Assembly: GCA_039619475.1 (NCBI GenBank)
Contig: CM077115.1
Coordinates: forward strand, 62,688,864-62,752,863
Direction of reading: 5' to 3'
DNA: 64,000 nucleotides
Source: Icerya purchasi
Lineage: Eukaryota > Arthropoda > Insecta > Hemiptera > Monophlebidae
This document shows positions 32,297 through 43,240 of the stretch, one piece after another. Every line of letters starts with the position of its first letter. Within the stretch, counting starts at the first letter, position 1. A program made the translations under genes and the position numbers. Under the pieces are notes generated by a model. That model saw only the letters and a program-made list of their open reading frames with translations. It was not told where the DNA came from and did no database searches.

Positions 32297-35008
32297 CTAG
32301 GTGATCGGAAGCGCATCCCGACACCACTTTCTTCGTTTGAGCCGTCTGGGAGGATTTCCAGGAATATTTAACTGGTACATTCGGCTGATATACGGATTTG
32401 AGCTCCATTGCAGCTTCTCGAAGAATTTTTTGTACTGCTCATCATAGGTGTTCCTGACGAAGGATACCTGTAGATCCGTGTGCAGCGTTAAATTTGAAAC
32501 ATATCTAGGCGCGAAAGCAATGATCCGAAGTATCTTCGACTGCTCCCTTTGGATTTTGGCTAAGTTGGATTTTGCTGTTGTACCGTACAGTTCAAGTCCA
32601 TACTTCCAAATGGGCGCTATCATCGTTAGATAAAGTTGTCGCTTGATATTTAATTTTAAAGTTGATTTATGACCTAGTAGAGGATATAATAATCTACAAC
32701 GACTGGAGACGGTCTTCTTCGTTTGAAGGACATGATGACGCCAAGTGAGTCGCCTATCCATATGTAATCCCAGGTAACGGACTGAGTCGACTTGAGGAAT
32801 TTTTGTATTATAAATTTTTAAGGCAGGACAAGTGACGTGTCGGTTCGTATATGTGACATGTTGGCACTTTGCTGGGTTGAAGTGTATACCCCAAAGCTGT
32901 GCCCAGTCTGCTATTTGGTTTAAGTGGCTCTGTACTGCAGCATTAGCATATTCTGGATCTTCATTTGTTGCAAGTATGGCCATGTCGTCAGCAAATGTGG
33001 CGAGGATTGTTAGATTAGACTTAGGCACATCAGATGTATAAACGGAGTACAATAGCGGTCCAAGTAGGCTCCCTTGTGGTACCGACGACTGAATGAGATG
33101 CTCTTCCGAAAGCGAATTGTTGACTCGGACAATAAAGGTTCTATCGTTTAGGTAAGATGATAATAGCCTATGTAGATCTGAAGGAACCAACGGTTTTAGC
33201 TTAAATAGTAGGCCTGCGTGCCATACCTTGTCAAAAGCCTGGGCAACATCAAGGAAAACCGCCGAGCAAACTTCCTTCTTTTCGAGTGCGAAAGAGATGG
33301 CATCAACTAACCTGTGGCATTGTTGTATGGTTGAGTGCTCTGATCTAAAACCAAATTGATGGTCCGGAATTACATGAAGGCTTTCCATTATTGGATGGAA
33401 TCGATTTAAAATAAGTTTCTCAAAGACCTTTGAGAGAGAACTCAATAAGCTGATTGGCCGGTAGGAGGATACCTCTATTTCTGGTTTTCCTGGTTTACGA
33501 ATCATAATGATGACTGATTTCTTCCACATGTTTGGAAAGTATCCGATTCTGAGCGAGCTGTTGAATATATAGCACAATAGAATGGCCGCTTTACGCGGAA
33601 AGTGTCGGATGATCTCCGGTGTAATCTTGTCGCATCCAGGAGATTTCTTCAAAGCTACTTCCTGGAGATGCTGAAACACCTCTCTGGGCGAAAAGAGTTT
33701 AGTCCAAGTTGTAGACTGCGAGGCTTCCTGTAAGCCATTACACACCATTTGTGTATGAGCCTGATCCATATCTAGCTGGGGTGTGAAGACTGCGGACAAG
33801 TGACTAGCAAAAGCATCCGCTTTATCCTTATCGGTTTTTGCCCAGCATCCATTCACTTTCAAGTTGAAGGGCTCCTCAGTGGGCTTCGTCAACTTTCTAG
33901 CTTTATGCCATAAGGATCTGTTATCGTTATTTAACTGGTTTAACTTGTAAGTCACGATTTCATTTTTATAGTCTCTGAGTGCAGTCTTCAGCTTAGATTG
34001 TAAGGTATTGTAGATGAGCTTGAGCGAGGGGTAACGATTTCGCTGCCACTGCTTCCTGGCCGCCCGAGTGTCTCTAATTAATCTTCTTATTTCAATCGGG
34101 ACGAAAGTACTATGTACATATTTATTACTGTTGTAGCTGGTAGATTCGTTACATGCAGATTTTACCATAGAAGTGAAATCGGCAACTGCATTATCAATAT
34201 CATTCGCGTCTTTTAACCTGATATTCAGATCAATATCGTTTTCTAATATGTCTGAAAAGAGAGTCCAGTTAGTAGTATTATTGGCCAGCTTTTGATGTTG
34301 CGATATAGTTTTTGGGTGAGAGCTTACCACGGCAATAACAGGCACGTGATCGGAGGATAAGTCGGCTAAAGTGATGCACGATCTGCCGTAAGATTGAAGT
34401 CCACGAATAATAAAGAAGTCCAGAATATCCGGTCGCCTGTCGCAGTGGCTAGGCCAATACGTCGGAGACATCGGAGAAAGAATGCTAAGAGAATTTTCTT
34501 GTATTGCCTTGACAAGCCTTTTCCCGGATTGGTTAGTTATCGTTGATCCCCATGCGCTGCTCTTCGCATTGAAATCGCCACCACAAATGAATTTGTTTCC
34601 AAGATGCCGGAAGATCGCGCTGAATTCAGTCTGTGGAATACGAAATTCACCGTGACAATAAATTGCAGCTATTCCAAGTTCACTTGAAAGTGTCTCAATA
34701 TTTACTGCTATGATTTGGTACGCATACGAGGAGCGAGAAAAATTTTTGTGTTGCTTGTAGCGGCGTTTAACCATTACCATGGCTCCTCCACGTGCTGTGC
34801 CATCAGGATGATGCACTGAGTACACTTCATATCCGTGTATGGAGAAACTGCGTTCGTTTATTAGATGTGTCTCTGTGACGAGTGCAACATCAACAGAGTT
34901 GGTTTGAAGAAAAATTTCTAGTTCGTTCTTTTTGCTTGTAATGCCGTTGGCATTCCACAGCATAATGACTAGCGAATGTTGTGTGACAATACTGTTGTTA
35001 TCTAACAT
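32297..35008 (-). CDS. Jockey-type ORF2: endonuclease and reverse transcriptase (903 aa)
   Basis: This ORF carries out nicking and target-primed reverse transcription of the element. The N-terminal AP-like endonuclease (about residues 10-235) shows MLWNANG, LVTETHL, CGGDFNAKSSAWGS, RPDILDFF and SSDHVPV. The RT (about 460-730) shows SYRPISLLSSLSKVFEKL, FGFRSEHSTIQQ, VFLDVAQAFDKVWH, SSVPQGSLLGPLLYSVYTSD and ATFADDMAIL with both catalytic Asp residues. The thumb has VRYLGLHMDRRLTW. There is no RNase H, consistent with jockey proper. The length matches jockey elements (about 900). The ATG at 35008 overlaps the ORF1 stop (ATGTTAG), suggesting coupled translation. No stop or frameshift was seen. 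Confidence 0.95.
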   Translation of the reverse strand: MLDNNSIVTQHSLVIMLWNANGITSKKNELEIFLQTNSVDVALVTETHLINERSFSIHGYEVYSVHHPDGTARGGAMVMVKRRYKQHKNFSRSSYAYQIIAVNIETLSSELGIAAIYCHGEFRIPQTEFSAIFRHLGNKFICGGDFNAKSSAWGSTITNQSGKRLVKAIQENSLSILSPMSPTYWPSHCDRRPDILDFFIIRGLQSYGRSCITLADLSSDHVPVIAVVSSHPKTISQHQKLANNTTNWTLFSDILENDIDLNIRLKDANDIDNAVADFTSMVKSACNESTSYNSNKYVHSTFVPIEIRRLIRDTRAARKQWQRNRYPSLKLIYNTLQSKLKTALRDYKNEIVTYKLNQLNNDNRSLWHKARKLTKPTEEPFNLKVNGCWAKTDKDKADAFASHLSAVFTPQLDMDQAHTQMVCNGLQEASQSTTWTKLFSPREVFQHLQEVALKKSPGCDKITPEIIRHFPRKAAILLCYIFNSSLRIGYFPNMWKKSVIIMIRKPGKPEIEVSSYRPISLLSSLSKVFEKLILNRFHPIMESLHVIPDHQFGFRSEHSTIQQCHRLVDAISFALEKKEVCSAVFLDVAQAFDKVWHAGLLFKLKPLVPSDLHRLLSSYLNDRTFIVRVNNSLSEEHLIQSSVPQGSLLGPLLYSVYTSDVPKSNLTILATFADDMAILATNEDPEYANAAVQSHLNQIADWAQLWGIHFNPAKCQHVTYTNRHVTCPALKIYNTKIPQVDSVRYLGLHMDRRLTWRHHVLQTKKTVSSRCRLLYPLLGHKSTLKLNIKRQLYLTMIAPIWKYGLELYGTTAKSNLAKIQREQSKILRIIAFAPRYVSNLTLHTDLQVSFVRNTYDEQYKKFFEKLQWSSNPYISRMYQLNIPGNPPRRLKRRKWCRDALPIT

Positions 35009-36372
35009 GATGGTATTAATTTTTCTATTAGCTTTGTCATTAACGATATTAGCGGATTAATCGTACTTCTAAATTCGTTTAGAAATGACGTAAGATTCAA
35101 TGCCAAAATGCCATTAATATTATTACCATTAACGTTATCGATATTTTCGTTGACGTGATTACCATTAATTACGTGATCGTAGTTCATATTATTAGCTTTA
35201 GCATCATTTTTAGCCACACTAGCATAGGACTTGCTATTTACGTAAGGAAAAGCTTTTTCAGGATGATGGTAACTATTATAGTTGGTTATCTGAGTTTGAG
35301 CGTGAGAGGATCGCACTTTGTTATAATACTGAGCCTGTTGTTTTAGCACGGGACACCCTCTATAGCTTGCCGGGTGGCTCCCTTCGCATAGCGTACAAAC
35401 CGCTGGTTCCGTCGGGTCTTTACGACAAGATTTGGTGTCGTGCCGTCCTGCACATTTGACGCATCTCGGGGGTAAATTACAATAATTTGCCGTGTGGCCC
35501 AATAGCTGGCATCTTTTGCATTGCTGTAGTCTAGAGTTCTTATATGGTTCTTCAACTGCAACAATAGTATTTAGCATGCAAGTGACTTGAAATATGTCCT
35601 GATTTTTTGGGGACGGCTTTAGATCTACAAAAAACATCGGAAGAGGCTGTTTTGTTTTACTTTTTAAGATGTTAACAACTCTAATGACATCATATCCTTT
35701 TAAACGTAGTTCGCTCGTTATGTCCGCTGTATCTGTAGAGGAGTGGAGGTTTTTTAAGACCACCCTAAAAGGTTTCTCCTCCGCAAGTGAATACGTATAG
35801 TAAAGATAATTTTTTTCCTTCAGGGCTTTAACAACTGCGCGGTAACTTAGCGCGTTTTGAGTCCTTATAGTTACGCCTGATATGGTAGATTTTAAAGAAA
35901 ATTGTATATCTTTCAAGGTTAGCAAAAATTGTCTAAATTCAGTGAATTTTTGTATGTTTTTAACCATTATCGGCGGAGGGAGTTTAGTTTTATTAATACC
36001 CAATTCAACATTAGTTGAATTACTGTCTCCGTTTGCTACATTCGTTTCGTTATTACTTGGAGAAGGTGTGTTGGTTTGCATTTTATTTAGGTCTGCGTCC
36101 TCGTTCGCAAGGAATTCAAATATATTGACTTTAACTGGTTTTTTATCGTGAGCAGACACGTTGTTGGCGAGCTTGTCGGTCCCAGCCTTCTTCGCTGGCG
36201 CTGTACGTTTAGGCGTGGACCAACCGTCACTGTCACTGGTTGTAGGAGTAGATAGTTGTCGTTTAATAACGTACCCTGACGATGATTTTTGTAAACGAAG
36301 AGAGGCAACGGCAGTATTACCCGAACTACTTGCCGGAATAGACGGGCGATTTACATTCGTACCTTTATTCAT
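35002..36372 (-). CDS. Jockey-type ORF1: gag-like RNA-binding protein (456 aa)
   Basis: This protein packages element RNA. The N-terminal 120 residues are low-complexity and Ser/Thr/Asn-rich. A central domain (about 145-250; FRQFLLTLKDIQFSL...FRVVLKNLHSSTD) resembles the RRM-like/PRE_C2HC module of insect jockey ORF1. Three zinc knuckles follow at about 284-345: CKRCQLLGHTANYC, CVKCAGRHDTKSC and CTLCEGSHPASYRGC. The C-terminus is Asn-rich with repeated NGN/NVN. The start at 36372 follows a short leader. It ends KLIPSC before TAG at 35002, inside the first codons of ORF2. It is intact. Confidence 0.92.
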   Translation of the reverse strand: MNKGTNVNRPSIPASSSGNTAVASLRLQKSSSGYVIKRQLSTPTTSDSDGWSTPKRTAPAKKAGTDKLANNVSAHDKKPVKVNIFEFLANEDADLNKMQTNTPSPSNNETNVANGDSNSTNVELGINKTKLPPPIMVKNIQKFTEFRQFLLTLKDIQFSLKSTISGVTIRTQNALSYRAVVKALKEKNYLYYTYSLAEEKPFRVVLKNLHSSTDTADITSELRLKGYDVIRVVNILKSKTKQPLPMFFVDLKPSPKNQDIFQVTCMLNTIVAVEEPYKNSRLQQCKRCQLLGHTANYCNLPPRCVKCAGRHDTKSCRKDPTEPAVCTLCEGSHPASYRGCPVLKQQAQYYNKVRSSHAQTQITNYNSYHHPEKAFPYVNSKSYASVAKNDAKANNMNYDHVINGNHVNENIDNVNGNNINGILALNLTSFLNEFRSTINPLISLMTKLIEKLIPSC

Positions 36373-36488
36373 AGTTTTGAAATAATAAGCCGGTTAAATA
36401 ATAACAGACTGGCGGAGCCAGCCTATAAAAGAAAGATCTCACCTGCGTTATCAGCAGCCGTCTGTATGTTTCTGTTCGGCCGAGCGAC

Positions 36489-36504
36489 AAGATAAGATAA
36501 GATA
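36489..36504 (-). promoter_or_regulatory. Triple GATA-type motif in the jockey 5' region
   Basis: The plus strand reads acaagataagataagataac, that is three AGATAA units in tandem, about 120 bases upstream of ORF1. This could bind GATA factors in the internal promoter of the element. It is inference from motif identity only. Confidence 0.35.
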
Positions 36505-36794
36505 ACAACGACTCGGAAGCAGTAATTACCACCGCGCGAAAAACTACTCACAAATTACATTCACGAACGCAATAAACACGACCGTTGAACAATCGATCAT
36601 AACTTTTATTTCCCTCTTTTAATTTCTGATTTTTAATTTATTTCCCGTATAAACTATTTTTTGTTTAATTTTATTTTTAGCGAGAGAAACATTAGTAATT
36701 ATAATAAATTTTCCACTGCTGCAGAAATAGAAAAATAAAAAAATTTCCCTTTCGACACAATCTTTTTATTAATTTAATCGAGGAAAAATATACT

Positions 36795-36840
36795 TTTTTT
36801 TTTTTTTAAATAGGCTCGGTGTTATTGCTCAACAATTAAT
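36795..36840 (-). mobile_element. Solo retrotransposon 3' tail (minus)
   Basis: A T-run followed by aaataggctcggtgttattg and ctcaac. It is related to the tail at 19575-19645. Confidence 0.4.
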
Positions 36841-37199
36841 TTTTTGTTTCACCAATCAAAAACTGTATAACTATTTGAAATAACCTAAATATGATAACTA
36901 GTTTTATGTGATACAACATTAGACAATTTAAGGTAACTTACTTTTCTGAGAAATAGAAAAAAAAATTGAATGAAAATAGTTTTTGTGGTTGTTGAAGTTA
37001 TTCACACATCTGTTTTCGATAGAAGCCACGTTAAATCAGTCCATATTAGACTCTAAAGTTTCTGATTGCACTACTCATCATTAGACAGATAACTAACGAA
37101 ATAAACAGAAAGAAACCAAATAAATAGTAAACAGCTGGCTGCAGTGTTGACCAAACTAAAAAAACACACAAAAGAAGTCCCACTAGTAATCGGTTTATG

Positions 37200-38560
37200 G
37201 CGCGGTTTATTTGATATTAGATTTTTTTTATTTTTAATTATTAACCGTATTGAAAAAATTTGCAAACCGGTAACTAGAGTCGAACCCTGGGGAAGTTCGC
37301 CATTTACCCCAGTAATTGTGGATTTTTTAAATTCTGTACTAGTCGTTTTCGAATTTTCGTTTGTAACCGTCTTCTATATTAAGATTTTGATGCTCTTCAA
37401 TTTCCAAAGTTTCTCTAACAATCCGAATACTATAACGTTCAGTTTTTACCAAAATCTTAGTATTATTAATTTGTATCATGTGTCCGGTATTTTTTTCGTT
37501 AATACGATTTTCCTATTCGCGAGTGTGCGTAATCTGCTTTATGTTCTTTTAATCTTACATTAACGGTTCTGCCAGTTTATCCGATTCAAAAACTAGTACA
37601 TTAGCAGAAATCTCATAAACACCTATGGCAAGTAATCTTTAACTGCTCTGATTGTATCTTTTTTTTTTTTTTTTCATAATAGTCTCTTTTGTTTGTGAAT
37701 GGTTTTCTCGTTTCCTACGCCGATATGTTCTTAAACAAATGTTCAATATAAAACTGGGCTTTTTTTCACAATATTATTTTCTGATCATTAGCGATTTCAC
37801 TTATTCCTAGTTCTGCCAATAGACTTTTCGATTTTGTTAAACGTACAGCTTGTGCGGTGTTTTACACACTCACAATTTTTGTGGCACATTACGGTATGAA
37901 TCGTTATCTACATATTCTCCTCTGTGCATTTGTTCCCAGTATACTGTGGTCGATAAATTTTCGATGACGCGTCTTTCAAAAAGGCATCTAAAAACAGAAA
38001 TTTATTGTACACTTTTCTAGTTTCAAAGTGAAATTAGTTTTTTTGGACAAAGCTGTTAACGGCACTTAAACATTTTTCAATTTTTCCTGGTCGTACTGCC
38101 AAATTACGAAAATGCCTCCTTATACACCAGCAGTTGGCTTTCGATTTCTATACAAAGTATTTATCGATATCCCCGATGAATAAATGTTAAAAGATTGGCA
38201 CAAGACTCAACTTTGTAACCATGCCGTCGGTCTGCTTTTATAAAATTGTCTGTCAAAAGCCAAGATACAAACTTCTGCGACCAAATTGATAAGGGCAATT
38301 ATGTCTTCACCAAAACCTTAGCCTTATTCATTTTATTTGTGTCTACTTACGAGCACGTTAGTGATACGACCTGGAAGCTTATCATCAAATCACTCTAATT
38401 GTAATTTTATGTTTTTGAAATTTTCTACAAATTGTTCAGAATTTTGCAAGTACGGCGAAGTACCGCCTACCGAAAGTTTTTTAAATATGGTTTATTTTGA
38501 AAATCGAGTATAGATAAAAAAAGCCCCTTTTATGATCTAATTGTTGTATAAAGTTCCGGT
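37200..38560 (-). pseudogene. Penelope-like retroelement: RT end and GIY-YIG endonuclease, degenerate
   Basis: Minus-strand peptides in order: QTDGMVTKLSLVPIF*HLFIG near 38240-38180, where Penelope RTs read Q.DG.AMGSPLSP..ANLFM. FLFLDAFLKD near 38000 matches their (L)PFLDV. The endonuclease has GVYEIS near 37625 and IG*TGRTVNVRLKEHK near 37590-37540, the GIY and YIG halves, with the Gln of YIGQTGR now a stop. Then come KADYAHSRIGKS, TGHMIQINNTKILVKTE and IEDGYK. That order, RT then GIY-YIG, is diagnostic of Penelope-like elements. Many stops and shifts; dead. An overlapping plus-strand ORF of 139 codons is a shadow. Confidence 0.85.
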
Positions 38561-38564
38561 ATCT

Positions 38565-38895
38565 AATTGTAAACTTCCATATATAAATTTTTTTGGCCAC
38601 ATGTATTACATATATTTTTTTTTTTTTTTGTATTTGGGATTATCAACATAAACATTGGCCGGGGAATTGAGAAAAAGACGGAAGATTCAGATCCCTATAC
38701 GAGTACGACTAGAATAATCGACAAAAACAAATTAAACGATTGGATACCAGAAGGAGATGTAAGGGAAAGAATATACGAAGCATTGCAGAGAATGGTAATG
38801 CTGCTTAATAAATAAGAGCAGCAAAAAGAAGTTTATTCCATTGAAATCGAAGAGTATTCAAACATTATATGATTGGGGTGAGATATAAGCTAATT
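38565..38895. other. Unassigned stretch with an open plus-strand segment
   Basis: After a T-run near 38618-38630 the plus strand reads ...TRIIDKNKLNDWIPEGDVRE and RIYEALQRM before a stop. It is protein-like but unrecognised, and probably part of a mobile element. Confidence 0.25.
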
Positions 38896-38899
38896 GTTG

Positions 38900-40520
38900 G
38901 AGGGGTCTACTATATGAAAATGGCACCAGGAAAAAAACAAAAAGGTTAGAAAGGGAGCAAAATGTGTTCAAAGTGGAGACAGCATATTGTAGAGCCATTA
39001 CAGCGCCGCATGGAAGGGAAGTTAAGAAACTTCGGATAAAGAGGAAGAAACGAGAAATCCGGGTTAGAATTAAAGCACGGTTTTCAATAAGCAGCTTTAA
39101 AAAAATGAGTAATATTGGTGAATGAGAATAAGATAAGAAATCTGCTAAGAGAAGAAGATAACCAGCTCATTTCCTTCGATTCCGAGTGATTAGAAATCTA
39201 TTAGAAATCAGTTTGGATTAAATGAAAAATGAAAAGATTTTGAATCGAGGAATGTATATATAAGAAGTATCAAGTAGTTGCTAAAGTGGGAAGGAAGAGA
39301 AGATGCGATAGCCTGCAGCGCGTTTCGAAAATCTGACTGAATAAAAATATTTTGAGAAACAGGTGAAGATCTGATAAAGAGAAGGATGTGCAAAATAGCT
39401 GTGGATGCGGCACATATGATTGAACAGAAGGAGGTAATTTTAAAGGACCTAAACTATATTCGTTTTCTTTCTGAGCCGTCAGGATCGATTTTAAAATGTT
39501 TTGAGAACTGTAAAAATGCTAACCTAACGATATAGTGTAAATAGTTTTAGGGGAATAAGCACAGTTGATAATCGAAGAAAGAAAGATCGAAGAAAGTGTA
39601 CGGGAGCTTTTCATGGGTGTTGATATAAGGTGAAAACTGAAGGAGATGAACAGAGATAGAAAGTAAAATTGGTGTTTTATTGGCGAAAAAGCAACGATTA
39701 CTTAAGATGAGGTGATAAGAAGAAATAAGTCAGAAAGAGAAAATAGGCATTTAATGAAGAAATGGTAACCTAAGTATGAACTTCGATAAAAAGAGAAGGA
39801 ATATGGCTTTCAACTTGAACAGGATGAATTTTGGGCTCCAAAATAAAGGCGAAGAGAAATATTTTAGACGAGAACGAGTTTACAAAATACAGAACTGGAA
39901 GAATTACCAAATACGAGGCAGTGATATCTCAGAATGGAACGGATACAATATAGCAGAAGGCAAAGATTACTTCTCTAATCCGTATGTGAAAGGGGCAAAA
40001 GGCACATATATATAAGCAATATGTTCAGGAAATGAAAGATGACTTTAACTGAAAATATTCTCAAATAGCGAAAGAAATTAGTAATAGCGACTGGGGGAAT
40101 TATTTAAGGAGAGATTAATGCAGGTAGAATCATAAGAACAAAGAATAAAGATAGGAATAGAGGGTATATTATGGGAGGTAAGAAAACGTATATTGGATTA
40201 AGTGTTTTCTAAAGTAGTTAAAGAGTTTTGAACTTGAGAGTTAGCTATAGAAATGTGTGATGGGTGGAGTAAATAAGGATGTCGTCGACATAAAAAAGGA
40301 AAAATAAATTTAGAGGAAAGAAAACTGTTTCTTTGTGGTAGATGTTGAACAGGATTAGACTAAGATGAGAGCACTGAGGCAGTTCACGAAAAATCAGTCT
40401 AGAGACGGATTAGGGCGAAGAAGAATAAAGGATGGTTCTAGATTGGAAGAAGGCGAAAAAACAAGGGTAAGAGGAGTGGGGCGTAAGAAAAAAGAGCTTT
40501 TATAATTTACATATCGCTTT
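38900..40520 (-). pseudogene. Degenerate RT (pyrimidine-rich family, probably the 'DANHIFFEC' type)
   Basis: The plus strand is strikingly purine-rich, so the minus strand has the C/T-rich coding style of the copies at 45.9 and 50.2 kb. Minus peptides give FRELPQCSHLSLILFNIYHK, the GLPQGS.LSP.LFNIY motif, near 40395-40335. FLFYVDDILIYST, the catalytic YVDD box, follows near 40280. Upstream, FFLRPTPLTLVFSPSSNLEP fits the RT fingers/palm. Stops and shifts are frequent. Family membership with the DANHI copies is inferred from composition and RT type, since the 3' end is not joined. Confidence 0.65.
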
Positions 40521-40524
40521 AAAA

Positions 40525-41260
40525 AAAAAAATAGAATTAATTTCGTTATTGAGGAAAGTCATTCGAAAATGGTTCTAAAATATCCGATTATTAATATTTT
40601 TTTATTAATCGCTTTATTATGCTTTCTAAATTTAAAATACAAATATGAAATAAAATTCAATAACTTAGTTTATAAAATTCAAATTTTGGACATTTTTAGG
40701 AGGACAATAATGTATAACTTTAGGACAGTCCATTTTTGGGAGATTTAAAAATCGCAAAAAACCGTCAAGAACATATACGAAGTTTAAAACGATTTAAAAA
40801 GTTACTTAAAAATTCACAACTCGTCGATCGATCAAAAAGTTAAATTAAAAATTTATAGCAAAAATCAAAAACTTCATAAAACAGAAAAATGAACTATAAA
40901 TAATTAATCAACGTTTTTTTGAGGCAAAAAAGTAGTAAAGGGAGGTGTCTTCCTGTAATAGCTCGAGTAAACAAGTTGAGAAAACTAAAATACATCTCTA
41001 ATATGTACGTAAAAGAGCGCTTTCGCAACTTTATATTTGAACCTAAAAAAACTATAAACAGCTTGCGTACAATAACACAGTGAGACATTTTCATGTTTTC
41101 CCGTAAAAGTAGCGTTCGCCGATATAAAAATGTCGCCGTGCAACTTACGATTTCCTTTATACATTATCACGTTACCAGTCACCAGAGGTAACCAGTTCTG
41201 TGATAAAATATATATTTCTTTTAAATGAAGTTAATTTATACTTTTTACTACTTTTATCTG
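40525..41260. other. Intron 2, nothing recognised
   Basis: AT-rich sequence with no coding motif. Confidence 0.45.
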
Positions 41261-41266
41261 TCTTTA

Positions 41267-41890
41267 ATATTTTTTTTTTTTTTTTTTTTTTTTTTACTCG
41301 GTCTGCCGGAAATTACTTTGCACACTCACACAAGCAATAATCCAACACTTCGTACACAACATTTTTCTATATTTTACAACACCGAGACACTAAACGATTG
41401 GAAGATGCAGCTGCATATATAAAAAAATTAACACAAATCAATCCAACTCATTAAAATACATATACCATACACATATACTTAATCAATCGCAGAACTCACA
41501 AATTTTTAAACAACAACAATAAAATAATATAAAATATAAATATATAAATCTGGCCTGTATTTTCCTTGACTGCGATCTATCCGTCTGGTTGACTATGACT
41601 GCGAAGGCTGGGCTTCTTAGCTCCTCCAGTAGCTACCGTATAGGCACTGGTGACTTTCGAGCGCTTTCGTCCACCCTCGGTCTTCGAAGTTTTTGATCTC
41701 CGGCTACACAATTTCGAAGCTGTTCCTTATTCTTTTTTTTTTTTCTTTTATTTTCTTCGATTATTGCGCCTCTTTCTTAAAGCAATATGCTTTTGTAGTG
41801 ACTAGGATGATGTCTTTCGATATAACGCGATTATAACTATATAAAAATAACTAAAACAACTGACTAGAAAATGCAGGTACGTACGAGGAC
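41267..41890 (-). mobile_element. Possible internally deleted retroelement
   Basis: A T-run at about 41267-41295 could be a minus-strand poly(A). About 300-400 bases upstream on the minus strand a GC-richer segment reads KTSKTEGGRKRSKVTSAYTV, then KKPSLRSHSQPDG: a basic, Ser/Lys-rich sequence like the N-terminus of a gag/ORF1 protein. If both ends belong together, the middle is missing. Speculative. Confidence 0.3.
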
Positions 41891-42009
41891 ACGTTTGCGC
41901 GTAAAGCGGATTCACACAGCCGCTAGCATAATTAAAGTAATTTCCGTGCGCCGAGATCGAACAGATTCCGCTCTATTCATCCGTCTCTTATCATCTTACA
42001 CAGTCATTT

Positions 42010-43082
42010 TTTCGAAATTCCCTTTTCATTTTAGATACGCCGTCAGATGATCAGCTGTATGCTTATGAATAACCTATATTGATGGAATTTCTATTTTATA
42101 TATATGTATATATTTCAGAAATATTCTCTCTTGCGTATTTTAAATTATTCCATCATATTTGTATTTAAATAATTCCAATTTTCTCGCCTACCCCATCTAT
42201 ATCGTATCACAATATATCACTGCGTTCTAAAAAAAAAAATTTTTTTTTTTTTCAAAAAAAATTTTTTCCTTTGAATTTTAATGATAATTTCATGCTTACA
42301 TCATAACATTTAAAAGAAAATCATCTTAATACAGCAAGGATCCTTTTTGGTAAAGTTTGAACAAAATGATAAATTGTTTATATTCTTTTTCAAATCATAA
42401 GGCGGAGATAACACATTATATTGTAGAGACGCTGTGAATAATCGCGTTCCGATTCGACGCGAGATTTAGCTGATAAGCGACAATTGATCTGACGAATTCT
42501 AATCGCCACTATTTTTCGGAGACACTGATGTCACACGCACACGAAGAATTACTCACCGGCATCATTGTTGTTAATGAACACTCCTCCACCAGATCTAATG
42601 ATCTGATTAGCTTACCACACTCAGTACCACTGCAAATTACATACTACCCTTTTAACCGATACGCCCCATTTAATATTCTTCATACACTCTCATTTACTCA
42701 TCCAATAGACTGCGAATGACACATTGCAACTCAAATTATTTTCTACCAATCATATTAAATATTTTTCATTAATTTTACGCACACACTCATTTAATCACAC
42801 TAATAGTTATTTCTTCATAATCATATCGTATTATTCCAATAATTTATCCCTTTATCTTTTTATTTCGTTTCTATTTCATTTCTTTTTCTTCGTATTTGTA
42901 TATTTTAATCAATCGCGCATTTCTTTTTTTTTTTTTTTTTTTTTGAACTAAATTTTAACCAGGAGAAATAGTGCATCTCGCGTTACTTACATTATACAGC
43001 CAACTTAATCAACTATTACGATTTTCCTTTACCTTCTACAATCTACATTTATATACATTTTCTCACATTTATATATATATTG

Positions 43083-43113
<31 letters not shown>

Positions 43114-43235
43114 ATTAATCAAAATTCCATATAAGTGGTGCATAGTTACTTCAAAATTATCAAATTACATTACACTTCAAGAGATCCGTTTATAAAACTA
43201 AAATATATTCATGTTTTCAAAATGGAGACAAGCGA
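42010..43235. other. Intron 2, CA-rich and homopolymer-rich stretch
   Basis: The region at 42.5-42.9 kb is rich in CAC/ACT on the plus strand, recalling 12.05-12.65 kb. T-runs lie near 42920-42944 and 43082-43109. Two chance-like ORFs are present and no family motif. Confidence 0.35.
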
Positions 43236-43240
43236 GACAG

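Larger units (their letters stand above)
32014..36600 (-). mobile_element. Structurally complete jockey-type non-LTR retrotransposon
   Basis: Read on the minus strand: a GC-richer 5' region (about 36600-36373), ORF1 (36372-35002), ORF2 (35008-32297) overlapping it by 7 bases, about 250 bases of 3' UTR, and a 32-base poly(A) (T-run at 32014-32045). Both ORFs are open from end to end with all expected domains, so this is the youngest retroelement in the window and may have been active recently. It lies inside intron 2 of the EPHX4-like gene in the same orientation. The 5' end is estimated from base composition. A short candidate duplication (aagaaag) occurs beside the poly(T) and near 36427, but is too simple to rely on. 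Confidence 0.9.

Noticed and set aside
32448..33041. Plus-strand ORFs opposite jockey ORF2
   Set aside because: They lie antisense to a clear endonuclease/RT frame and are shadows.
36420..36434. aagaaag as target-site duplication of the jockey element
   Set aside because: A seven-base simple purine match is expected by chance here, and it would leave the GC-rich leader outside the element.
36425..36450. Tiny intron in the jockey leader (CAG|GTGAGA ... TTTTATAG|G on the minus strand)
   Set aside because: The interval is about 20-25 bases, too short to be spliced.
37260..37300. tRNA-like gagtcgaaccctgg motif
   Set aside because: It has only a loose resemblance to a T-arm box. No acceptor or anticodon stem is present and it lies within the Penelope remnant.
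37144..37563. 139-codon hydrophobic plus-strand ORF
   Set aside because: The opposite strand shows the GIY-YIG and C-terminal motifs of a Penelope-like element, so the plus frame is a shadow.
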